From Devosia aurantiaca (GTDB lineage: Bacteria > Pseudomonadota > Alphaproteobacteria > Rhizobiales > Devosiaceae): a stretch of 64,000 bases of DNA. The notes beneath the pieces were generated by a model. That model was given only the letters and a program-made list of their open reading frames with translations, did no database searches and was not told the origin of the DNA. Of the stretch, positions 37,685 to 46,149 are shown one piece after another. Position 1 is the stretch's first letter. The number at the start of each line of letters is the position of its first letter. Location: assembly GCF_011058215.1 (NCBI RefSeq), contig NZ_JAALFG010000001.1:1121001-1185000 (forward strand). Direction: 5' to 3'. A program made the translations under genes and the position numbers.

Positions 37685-38607
37685 GCAGCCACCGCCGTTG
37701 CCTCGGCTTCGGCAGGCACGATGACCGAGAGTGCCTTGGGGCGGATGGTGAACTTGAGCGGCGTCTGGAAGGTCTCGACTTCGCCGTCGAACATGACCTT
37801 GATCAGGGTGTTGCGCGTGTCGATCGTGACCTCCTTAACGCTTTCCATGCTGAGCGCTTCGTCATCGCGCCAGCGACCGATAAACATGCCTGTCACCAGG
37901 CGAACGAAGTCCCGCGCCGTAAAGCGCTTGAGGACGTAAAGCGTCAGCGTGCCGCGATCGAGGCTCTTGCGGGAAAAGAACTTGCCCAGGCCCTCGTCAT
38001 AGGCATTGCACGCCACCGCCATGGCCTGCACCCGCTCCACCCGCCGCGCCCCATTGCTGGGCTCTATGACCACCGCCATGCGTTTGGCCCGGGCCAGGCG
38101 GCGGAAAAAGTAGCGCATGAAACCGAGCTTTGCCATCGCCGTCTCGCGCCCCCGCAGATGCTCGCGCCCCGCGGCAAGACCCGGGATCAGCCCGATCACC
38201 ACTTTCTGCAAGAATATGCGACCGTTGACTTCCGCCGCGTCGATGCGCTGGCTCGTGCCGCTCCCCAAAGCCGCCACAGCCGACGGCAGGTCGAGCGGCA
38301 GGTGCAGGTCCTTGGCCACCGCATTGAACGTGCCAAGGGGCAGAATAGCGAGATCTTTCTCCGATCCGATCATCGCGCCCGCCAGCGCCGTGATCGTGCC
38401 ATCGCCACCGGCCGCGACCACGACCTCGGCATCGCTCGACAGCGCGCCTTCGATCCGGTCGCTCATCGACCGCGAACTATCGGCATCGATCGTTGCCTCG
38501 AGCCCGTTGGCCTCGAACATTTCGGACAGTTTTTCCTTGGTCAGGCCCAAGGCATGGGCCGTGCCGGAATTCTCATTGAGAAGGACGTAGTAGCGCTTGG
38601 TAGACAT
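37681..38607 (-). CDS. Diacylglycerol/lipid kinase-family protein
   Basis: 308 residues of the DAGK catalytic family: NENSGTAHALG at the N terminus, the nucleotide motif EVVVAAGGDGTITALAGA, GTFNAVAKDLHLP, and the C-terminal beta-sandwich (DEGLGKFFSRKSLDRGTLTL). Likely phosphorylates a membrane lipid or sphingoid-like substrate. Followed by the phosphodiesterase; a PAP2 phosphatase gene starts 86 bp away on the other strand, hinting at lipid phosphate turnover. Confidence 0.9.
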   Translation of the reverse strand: MSTKRYYVLLNENSGTAHALGLTKEKLSEMFEANGLEATIDADSSRSMSDRIEGALSSDAEVVVAAGGDGTITALAGAMIGSEKDLAILPLGTFNAVAKDLHLPLDLPSAVAALGSGTSQRIDAAEVNGRIFLQKVVIGLIPGLAAGREHLRGRETAMAKLGFMRYFFRRLARAKRMAVVIEPSNGARRVERVQAMAVACNAYDEGLGKFFSRKSLDRGTLTLYVLKRFTARDFVRLVTGMFIGRWRDDEALSMESVKEVTIDTRNTLIKVMFDGEVETFQTPLKFTIRPKALSVIVPAEAEATAVAA

Positions 38608-38693
38608 GGCGACACGATCCTTGGGGGAAAAAGCTCTGCCAGCAACGCATCGCCCGCTCTCCGCGTTGCGTAGCCGATCAACGGAAAAACGCG

Positions 38694-39424
38694 ATGCTCA
38701 ACAGACTGGTCCAGCACAGCCACGTTCGCCGCCTGCAGAAGTTCGTCACTGCCGAAGCAAGCCTTCTCGCCTCGATCGCGATCGTCAGCGGCCTGATCCT
38801 GTTTTTCCTCCAGATCGCCGATTGGGTCGAAGACGACGAACTCGAACACTTCGACCAGACCATCCTCATGTGGTTTCGCGATCCCACCAATATCGATCAG
38901 GTCATCGGTCCCGTCTGGGTCCACGAAATGGTGCGCGACCTAACCTCGCTCGGCAGTTTTGTGATCCTGGGGCTGGTCGTTGCCGGGGTCTGCATCTACC
39001 TCGTCATGCAGCGCCTCCGCACCGAAGCCATGCTGGTCCTCGTCTCGGTTCTCGCGGCACGCTGCTCAGCACCGTGCTCAAGATGACCTATAACCGTCCC
39101 CGCCCGGACCTCGTGAACATGTCGCATCAGTTCACCGCCAGCTTCCCCAGCGGCCACTCCATGCTCTCGGCAGTGACCTTCCTCACCATCGGCGTGTTGC
39201 TGGCAAGACTGGCGCCAAATCGTCCCCTGCGCATCTATGCTTTCTCCGCAGCGATTTTCCTGACGCTGATCGTGGGCATCAGCCGCATCTATATGGGCGT
39301 CCATTACCCGACCGACGTCCTGGCCGGCTGGTGCCTCGGCGCGGCCTGGGCCCTGCTTTGCAGCGCCATCGCCACGGTGTTGCAGCGTCGCGGCAAGGTC
39401 ATTTCGACGCCCGAAACAACCTGA
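38694..39424 (+). CDS. PAP2-family membrane phosphatase, frameshifted
   Basis: Six-helix membrane phosphatase. All three PAP2 motifs are present: KMTYNRPRPD, SFPSGHSM and SRIYMGVHYPTDVLAG. The N-terminal part (LLASIAIVSGLILFFLQIAD ... EAMLVLVSVLA) is in another frame; one G missing at 39056-39057 (GG for GGG) joins them at VLAGTLLSTVLK, giving 243 residues. The substrate is probably a lipid phosphate such as phosphatidate or undecaprenyl diphosphate. Confidence 0.9.
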
Positions 39425-39494
39425 TCGGGCAAACGTTTTCGTCAACCTCTCGATCGCGGCTTGACCCAAGCGGGCCTTCGCCTATGTGACAGCC

Positions 39495-40128
39495 ATGCCG
39501 CGCGCTCCCAAAATCGTTGTCGACCTGCTCCTTATGCGCGAATGGACCCTGACGCCGGCGGCAACCCTCGGCTCCTCGGTGCGCGCCAAGGGCATCCTGC
39601 TTGAAATCCGCGCCAAACTGCCGGTCACGGTCCGCCGCTCCCTCGACATCAAGGGCGCGGTTCTCGCCTTGCGCATGGCCGAAGACGCGCAGGGACCGTT
39701 TGACGCCACCATTCGCATCGTCGAGCAGACGCTCGATGGCATCGAGAACTTGCCCATCATTCCGCGCGAGATCGAGGACATCCTCGCCATCAAGACCTCC
39801 GAACGCCATCGCTGGCTTAAGGACGGCCGTCTGGTCAGCGCCGGTACGCGGACGGTGAAGCTGCGCGGCCGGGCAAGGCAAATCACCTTCCATGTCTTTG
39901 ATCCGCGCCATGTCGAGGACATTCTGGATCGCGACCTCGTCGACGTCTGGCGAGAAGACGACGTCCTCACCGCCGCCGAAAACCGGCGTCTCGCCGTGCT
40001 CAAGGCCCGGATCCGGCGCGAAGAAGCGCGCATGGTCAAGACGCCGCTTTCCCGATGCCGGCCGCGATGAGACCGGGGTCAAACTGCGCGGCTGGGACGA
40101 TTTCGAGCGCGAAGGCCTCCTTCGCTAG
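39495..40128 (+). CDS. Protein of unknown function, frameshifted near the 3' end
   Basis: About 210 residues. Mixed alpha/beta with many Arg and Leu (TVRRSLDIKGAVLALRMAED, RTVKLRGRARQITFHVFDPR) and a basic C terminus. One extra C at 40052-40054 must be removed to reach the natural ending DETGVKLRGWDDFEREGLLR and stop at 40128. No signal peptide or membrane segment. I do not recognise the family. ATG 39495 preferred over GTG 39486. Confidence 0.7.
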
Positions 40129-40239
40129 ACCTTCGCCGATCTGAAAACCACGTCAGCGCCTTGCCCGATCCGCAAGCGCTGGTTAAGCCCTTAAGAACCA
40201 ATCCGGCTGCGATTTGCGGCATCGAGCAAGGAGCAAGCC

Positions 40240-41102
40240 TTGGCCAAGCGTCGCCATCCCACATCATTGCGCACGTCGAGCGAGGACGTCGCGGCCGCCA
40301 ACAAGGTCCCCGACACCCCCAGACCCGCAGCCCGACCTATCGGCTGGCTTTTGCCGACGACGAATTCCTCACCTCCGAAGACACGCGCGGCGTTCGCTTC
40401 CAGCTCGAATATCTCAAGACCGAAATCCGCTTGCGCGAGCGCGGCATTATTTCCACCGTCGTCCTCTTCGGCGGCGCGCGTATCCCCGAGCCCGGCAAGC
40501 CGGCCTGGGCCGCCAAGAACGAGACGCAGAAGCAAAATCTTGAAGCGGCTTCCCGCTACTATGACGAGGCCCGCCGTTTCGCCCAGCTGGCGTCGCAGAC
40601 TTCGCTCAGCCTTCAGTCCAAGGACTTCGTCGTCGTCACCGGCGGCGGCCCCGGCGTCATGGAGGCCGGCAATCGCGGCGCCACCGACATGGGCGCGCCC
40701 TCCATCGGCCTCAACATCGTTCTGCCGCACGAGCAGGCGCCCAACCTTTTCGTGACGCCCGACCTGTCCTTCAACTTCCACTATTTCGCCACCCGCAAGA
40801 TTCACTTCCTGCTGCGCGCCAAGGTCGTTGCTGTCTTCCCTGGTGGCTTCGGCACGCTCGACGAGTTCTTCGAAACGCTGACGCTGATCCAGACCGGCCG
40901 CATGGACAAGGTGCCGCTCCTGCTCTTTGGGCGCGACTTCTGGACCAAGGTCATCAACCTCGAAGCCCTGGCCGAAGCGGGCACCATAGCTCCGACCGAT
41001 CCCGATCTTTTCACCGTGGTCGATACGGCCGAGGAAGGTTGGGCCATTGTGCGCGACTTTTATGGCCTGCCCGACCTTGGTGAGCCCATGGTGCAGGCCT
41101 GA
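40240..41102 (+). CDS. LOG/TIGR00730-family Rossmann-fold protein, frameshifted near the 5' end
   Basis: The lysine decarboxylase-like fold shows VVTGGGPGVMEAGNRGATD and the signature VAVFPGGFGTLDEFFETLTL (PGGxGTxxE). Family members hydrolyse nucleoside monophosphates to base and ribose phosphate. The N terminus (AKRRHPTSLRTSSEDVAAAN) starts at TTG 40240 behind AAGGAG and joins TRSPTYRLAFADDEF if one C is added to the run 40316-40320; total 287 residues. It is the long form of the family, with about 90 extra N-terminal residues. Confidence 0.88.
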
Positions 41103-41182
41103 CCTGCATCGGTGGTCTTGGGCAAAACTTAACGGCAATGTCACACTGCCCGCTTAGCTTCGCCGCATCTGGGGGATAGCTC

Positions 41183-42653
41183 GTGGAACGCTTCGATCTC
41201 GTCGTCATCGGTTCCGGCCCCGCCGGCCGCCGCGCTGCCATCCAGGCGGCAAAGCTGGGCAAGTCGGTGCTTGTTGTCGAAAACCGCCTCCGCCTCGGCG
41301 GCGTGTCGGTCCATACCGGCACCATTCCCTCCAAGACCTTGCGCGAAACCGTGCTCAACCTGTCCGGTTGGCGCGAACGCGGCTTCTACGGCATGGCCTA
41401 TCGCGTAAAAAAAAGAGATCGAGGGCAAAGATCTCGGCGCTCGCCTGCGCAAGACGCTCGATTACGAGATCGAGGTCCTCGAACACCAGTTCGCACGCAA
41501 CGGCGTCCGCACCTTTGGTGGCCTCGCCCGCTTTAAGGACGAGCACCACGTCACCGTCACCGGGCACGATGGCGAGCCGCATGTCTTCGCCTTCGACTTC
41601 GCGGTGATCGCCGTCGGCACCAGCCCCTACCGGCCGCCCACCATCGCCTTCGACAACCATACCGTGCTCGACAGCGACACGCTGGTCTCCGAATTGCGTG
41701 TGCCGCGCAGCCTCACTGTGGTCGGGGCCGGCGTCATCGGCATCGAATACGCCACCATCTTTTCCGCGCTCGACGTGCCGGTCACCATCATCGAGCCGCG
41801 CGACAATTTCCTCGATTTCATCGATCGCGAAATCATCGAGGAATTTACCCACGACCTGCGCCAGCGCGGCGTCACCATGCGGCTCGGCGGCAAGGTCGAT
41901 CGCGTCGAAAAGGACGCGCAAGGCTGGGCCGTCGCCTATCTCAGCGATGGCCGCCAGGTGCGCTCCGACATGCTGCTCTATGCCGCCGGCCGCGTCGGCG
42001 CCACGGCAGGTCTCGGCCTTGAAAGCTGCGGCGTCGTGCCCGACGAGCGGGGCCGCCTTAAGGTGGACCCTGCAACCTTCCAGACCCAGATCCCGCACAT
42101 CTATGCCGCCGGTGACGTGATCGGCTTTCCCGCGCTTGCCTCGACCTCGATGGAGCAGGGCCGCATTGCTGCCCTCCACGCGTTCGAAGCCAAGATGCCA
42201 CCGGCTCCCGATTTCTTTCCCTACGGCATTTATGCCGTGCCGGAAATTTCGACCATCGGCCTCACCGAGGCACAGGTGCGCGAGCAGAAGATCCCCTATG
42301 AATGCGGCGTCGCCCGCTTCCGCGAAACCTCGCGCGGCCACATCATGGGCCTCCAGTCCGGCATGATGAAGATGATCGTCTCGCTGGAAACGCGAAAGCT
42401 TCTCGGCGTCCACATCGTGGGCGAGGGGGCGACCGAGCTGATCCATATCGGCCAGGCCGTGCTGAACCTTGGCGCCACGCTCGACTATTTCGTCGAAAAC
42501 ACCTTCAACTATCCAACGCTTGCCGAGGCCTACAAGATCGCCGCTCTCGACGCCTGGAACCGCATGCCGCGCGTAACGCCCGTCGCTCCGGTCATGGACA
42601 AAGCTACGCCCACGCCCGACATGAGCCCGGAAACGCCGCCACCCACGACCTAG
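41183..42653 (+). CDS. sthA: Soluble pyridine nucleotide transhydrogenase (Si-type), frameshifted
   Basis: FAD enzyme exchanging reducing equivalents between NADPH and NAD. FAD site [23 protein letters not shown] site [23 protein letters not shown] Asp in [12 protein letters not shown], dimerisation domain with [12 protein letters not shown]. The position of the redox cysteine pair reads [15 protein letters not shown], with no Cys at all, so it is not a dithiol reductase. One extra A in the eight-A run 41407-41414 breaks the frame at VKK | EIEGKDL; corrected length is 489 residues. Start is GTG 41183. Its 3' end overlaps the convergent kinase gene by 4 bp. Confidence 0.92.
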
Positions 42654-44278
42654 CCGGCGCGCACAGATCGGCCACTCTGATTGGCCAGCCCGCTGATCGT
42701 GGCCCGCAACGCCGCGGGCTTGACCGGCTTGGTCACCACGGCAATGCCGCGATCCTCCGCGAGGCTCCGTACCGCGGCGCTTCGATCCGCCGTCACCAGC
42801 GCTGCCGGCAGGTGCCCGCCGACATTGTGCCGGAGCCACTCGATTGCATCAAGCCCCGAGGTTTGGTCGAGGTGATAGTCCATAAGCACCAGGTCCGGAT
42901 ACCAGCCCTCCAGCAGCCGCTCGCGATCGATCTGCTTGAGCGACAGCGCCGTCCGCACGTCGCAGCCCCAATGGGTGAGCAGGCCCTCCATGGCCTCGAG
43001 GATTGCGATCTCGTTGTCGACGCAAAGCACCTTGAGGTTGAGCGTCCCGAACTCCACCTCGGCCACCGGCAGTTCGCGCTCGCCTGCAACCCGGACATTG
43101 CGCAGCGCCGGCAGATAGAGCGAAAACCTTGAGCCGCGACCCTCGACGCTGTCCACTTCCAGCGTCAGCTGCAGCGCCGTCACCAGACGCTGCACGATCG
43201 AGAGGCCAAGGCCCAGTCCCTGCGCCATGCGCGCACCGCGCTCGAGCCGCGAAAACTCGGCAAAGACCAGCCTCTGCTGGTCCTTATTAAACCCGATCCC
43301 GGTATCGATCACATCGAGCCGCCAGCGGTTCCCCCGCCGCCGCAATCCGACCAGCACCTTGCCGCCAACCGGCGTATATTTGATGGCGTTGGACACAAGG
43401 TTCTGCACGATGCGTCCGACCAGCGAGCGGTCGGCCAGAACATTGGCCAGCGTCGGCACGATCCGCAGCGAAATGGAACGCTCTCGCGCCAAGGGCGCAA
43501 ACTCGACCTCGGTCTTTTTCAACAAATCCTGCGCCTGCATCGCCGCCGGTTGGGGTTTTAGCGCCCCGGAATCGATCCGCGAAATGTCGAGCAGCGCCGA
43601 CATGATGTCCTCGACCGCCGTCAGCGACGCCTCGATGGAATTGGCAAGTTCGGCAAAGCCTGTCGATTTGGCGCGCTCGATCAGCGTCGAGGTATAAAGC
43701 CGCGCGGCGTTGAGCGGCTGCAAGAGGTCATGGCTCGCCGCGGCCAGAAACCGCGTCTTGTCGTGGTTGGCCGCATCGGCCTTGGCCCGCGCGATCTCGA
43801 GCTCGCGGTTGACCTGGGTCAAGAGCGCCGTGCGCTCGCCCACGCGCCGCTCCAGTGACTGATTACCCTGCTCGAGCTGCTGTTCCGCGCGCACCCGCGC
43901 CGTGACGTCGGAAAAACTGATGACCAGCCCACCATCCGGCAGCCGGCTCGAATGAAACTCCAGCGTCTGCCCGGCGCTGGTCATGCGCAGCGTCACCGTG
44001 GTGGGGGAGGCCGTCAGCGTATTGATCCGCTCGATCGCAAGCCGCGCCGCATCGCCTTCACCGAAATCGCCGCGCTCGGCCAGATAGAGCGCAATGTCGA
44101 ACAGCGCCGATCCTGATCGCGTCAGGTCCGTCGGCAGCGACAGGAGCTCATTGTAGCGCCGGTTGGACACGGAGAGGCGCAGGCCCGCATCAAAGATCGC
44201 AAGCCCTTGCGGGATAAAATCCATCGCCGCCAAAAGGCTTGCCGTGGCATCGCTCTGGGTAAAAACCATCGGCTCCAA
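42650..44278 (-). CDS. Hybrid sensor histidine kinase with C-terminal receiver
   Basis: 542 residues, no membrane segment, so a cytoplasmic sensor. PAS at about 15-135 (FIPQGLAIFDAGLRLSVSNR), coiled coil, HisKA with the phosphorylated His in LAAASHDLLQPLNAARLYTS, HATPase (NLVSNAIKYTPVGG, DVIDTGIGFNKDQQ, GLGLGLSIVQRL) and a receiver with the acceptor Asp in PDLVLMDYHLDQTS and Lys in AVVTKPVKP. All catalytic residues are intact. The likely output protein is the LuxR-type regulator at 45085, beyond mscL, but that regulator has a degenerate receiver. Confidence 0.92.
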   Translation of the reverse strand: MEPMVFTQSDATASLLAAMDFIPQGLAIFDAGLRLSVSNRRYNELLSLPTDLTRSGSALFDIALYLAERGDFGEGDAARLAIERINTLTASPTTVTLRMTSAGQTLEFHSSRLPDGGLVISFSDVTARVRAEQQLEQGNQSLERRVGERTALLTQVNRELEIARAKADAANHDKTRFLAAASHDLLQPLNAARLYTSTLIERAKSTGFAELANSIEASLTAVEDIMSALLDISRIDSGALKPQPAAMQAQDLLKKTEVEFAPLARERSISLRIVPTLANVLADRSLVGRIVQNLVSNAIKYTPVGGKVLVGLRRRGNRWRLDVIDTGIGFNKDQQRLVFAEFSRLERGARMAQGLGLGLSIVQRLVTALQLTLEVDSVEGRGSRFSLYLPALRNVRVAGERELPVAEVEFGTLNLKVLCVDNEIAILEAMEGLLTHWGCDVRTALSLKQIDRERLLEGWYPDLVLMDYHLDQTSGLDAIEWLRHNVGGHLPAALVTADRSAAVRSLAEDRGIAVVTKPVKPAALRATISGLANQSGRSVRAG

Positions 44279-44399
44279 CCGAACTGTTCCCCTGCTTTAT
44301 CCGCCCCCGTCCGCCCCCATGCAAGCCGACCAAAAGGTCATTGCTTTTGCGCAAAACTCTGGCAAACCTGCCTTGGGTTAATCCAGCGGGGACAACATC

Positions 44400-44843
44400 A
44401 TGAGCGTGTTCAAGGAATTTCGGGACTTCGCCGTCAAAGGCAACATGATCGATCTGGCCATCGGCGTCATCATCGGCGCGGCCTTCGGAGCCATCGTCTC
44501 GTCCATCGTCGACGACATCTTCATGCCCCTGATCGGCCTCATCATCGGCGGCATCGATTTTTCCAACCTCTTCGTTGTCCTCTCCAATCCCAGCAACGTG
44601 CCGGTGCCCTCCGTCGCCGCCGCCAAGGCTGCCGGCGTCGCGACGCTCAATATCGGTCTCTTTATCAACGCGGTGGTGAAGTTCACCATCATCGCCTTCG
44701 TGCTCTTCATGGTGGTCAAGGGCATCAACTCCCTCAAACGCGAAGCCGCCAAGGAGCCGGTGCAAACCACGCCGGCCCCCAGTCGCGAAGAGGTCCTGCT
44801 CACCGAAATCCGCGACGCTCTCCGCGGCGCACCGCGCATCTGA
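44400..44843 (+). CDS. mscL: Large-conductance mechanosensitive channel
   Basis: 147 residues, two transmembrane helices. N terminus FKEFRDFAVKGNMIDLAIGV with the pore helix IIGAAFGAIVSSIVDDIFMP is diagnostic; the second helix is VVKFTIIAFVLFMVVKGINS, followed by the cytoplasmic helix (EVLLTEIRDALR). Opens under membrane tension to release solutes in osmotic downshock. The gene stands alone between divergent and unrelated regulators; a 28-bp inverted repeat follows. Confidence 0.97.
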   Translation: MSVFKEFRDFAVKGNMIDLAIGVIIGAAFGAIVSSIVDDIFMPLIGLIIGGIDFSNLFVVLSNPSNVPVPSVAAAKAAGVATLNIGLFINAVVKFTIIAFVLFMVVKGINSLKREAAKEPVQTTPAPSREEVLLTEIRDALRGAPRI

Positions 44844-44859
44844 CGATGTCATGCCTAGC

Positions 44860-44887
44860 ACATTATTCCTAGAAATAGGAATAATGT
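44860..44887. promoter_or_regulatory. Perfect 28-bp A/T-rich inverted repeat between mscL and the LuxR-type gene
   Basis: Arms ACATTATTCCTA / TAGGAATAATGT of 12 bp with loop GAAA, 17 bp after the mscL stop. It is A/T-rich in a G/C-rich neighbourhood. There is no T tract after it, so an operator or RNA hairpin is as likely as a terminator. The rest of the gap to 45084 is A/T-rich, with a weaker repeat AATCCTG (45011) / CAGGATT (45037) closer to the regulator start. Confidence 0.6.
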
Positions 44888-45084
44888 CATTGACGGCGGG
44901 ACAGAGAGCTACTAGTCCTATCCTATAAGTAGTTCTCATTACGGAGAGTCCCTATCGGAGGGCGTCTTCACCTAGAGCAAAGTACAGTTATGGGCTCGGG
45001 TGTAGCGGTCAATCCTGGCGGTCGACAAACAATCGTCAGGATTACGCCCGGGGCCTCAACAGTACTTGCTGAAGGGCCTAAGGC

Positions 45085-45720
45085 ATGACTACAAACAATT
45101 ACTACCATGCATTTTTAAATCGTGATCGCCTGGTTCATATCGTCGATCCCGATCCGCATATCTGCGAGTCCCTGAGCGTATTATTTCGGCTCGAAGGATT
45201 TCAGACCGTATTCTCCCTCGACACCAGCCACTTCCTCTCCGCCCTCGAACGGCGCCAGCCTGACGTGGCGGTCATCAATCTCGCCGTCGGCGAGGAAAGC
45301 GGTCTCAGCCTCCTGCGCCGGGTCAAGGCCATGCGCACCGGCGCCATCGTGGTCATGCTCTCCAACAATCCCCAACTCGAGGCTGCCGTCACCGCCATGA
45401 AACTGGGCGCCACCGATGTGCTGAGCAAGCCCATTGACAGCGAACACCTGCTGACCGTGATCCGCGACGCCCTGCGCAGGGACGTGCACTTGGGTGCCAT
45501 GCAGGCCGGCCGCCGGCCCGTGGAAGTGCGCGGCTTCGGCCAGCTCACCCCGCGCGAACGCGAAGTGCTGCAGCTCATCACCAATGGACAATCCAACAAG
45601 GAAGCCGGCCGGGAACTGGGCATTTCCCCGCGTACCATTGAAGTCCACCGCGCCCGCGTCATGGAAAAACTTGGCGCCAAGAACACCGCGGACCTTATGC
45701 GCATCGTCCTGACCAGCTGA
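45085..45720 (+). CDS. FixJ/LuxR-type regulator with a degenerate receiver domain
   Basis: 211 residues. Receiver-like domain at 15-130 and LuxR helix-turn-helix at 148-208 (LTPREREVLQLITNGQSNKE, GISPRTIEVHRARVMEKLGA). In the receiver, the acidic pocket normally VDDD reads VDPDPH, and the phospho-acceptor position reads VAVINLAVGEESG: Asn where LDIRMP-type receivers have Asp. The conserved Lys (VLSKPID) remains. It is therefore probably not activated by ordinary Asp phosphorylation. The 240-bp upstream region is A/T-rich with inverted repeats. Its target is unknown; the hybrid kinase at 42650 is the nearest possible partner. Confidence 0.88.
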   Translation: MTTNNYYHAFLNRDRLVHIVDPDPHICESLSVLFRLEGFQTVFSLDTSHFLSALERRQPDVAVINLAVGEESGLSLLRRVKAMRTGAIVVMLSNNPQLEAAVTAMKLGATDVLSKPIDSEHLLTVIRDALRRDVHLGAMQAGRRPVEVRGFGQLTPREREVLQLITNGQSNKEAGRELGISPRTIEVHRARVMEKLGAKNTADLMRIVLTS

Positions 45721-45782
45721 CGCATCGATGCGCGAACAATTCAGCGGGGTCGCCCCCGCTGTATCTTTCCGAGTCCCGGGCC

Positions 45783-46148
45783 TCAGCCGCCGATCAGCAC
45801 CGAAGCAATCTGCGTCGCCGTCACCGGCTTCTGAAACACCGGCACGTCCTCATAGGCGGCCGGCACCTCGCTCTTGTCGTAGCCGGTGGCAAACAGAAAC
45901 GGGATCTTCTTTTCCTTCAGCACATCGGCCACGGCATAGGACCGCAGTCCTTGCACATTGATGTCGAGAATGGCGCCATCCGGGTCCGGCCCTTCCTCGA
46001 GCATCTCGACCGCCTTTTGCACGGTCGGGAACGGCCCCACGATTTCGGCGCCCCGTTCCTGCAGCTCGTTGATCATGTCCATCATGATCCAATAATCGTC
46101 TTCGATAACGAGGATCCTGCGGCCTTCGAAAATATTGGGCTTGGTCAT
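45783..46148 (-). CDS. Stand-alone response-regulator receiver
   Basis: 121 residues, receiver domain only. Acidic pocket ILVIEDDYWIMMDM, phospho-acceptor Asp in PDGAILDINVQG, Lys in PVFQKPVTATQI; all intact. It starts 1 bp after the stop of the HWE kinase and is surely co-transcribed with it. Single receivers of this kind typically take phosphate from HWE kinases and act through protein contacts or as a phosphate sink. Confidence 0.93.
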   Translation of the reverse strand: MTKPNIFEGRRILVIEDDYWIMMDMINELQERGAEIVGPFPTVQKAVEMLEEGPDPDGAILDINVQGLRSYAVADVLKEKKIPFLFATGYDKSEVPAAYEDVPVFQKPVTATQIASVLIGG

Positions 46149-46149
46149 C

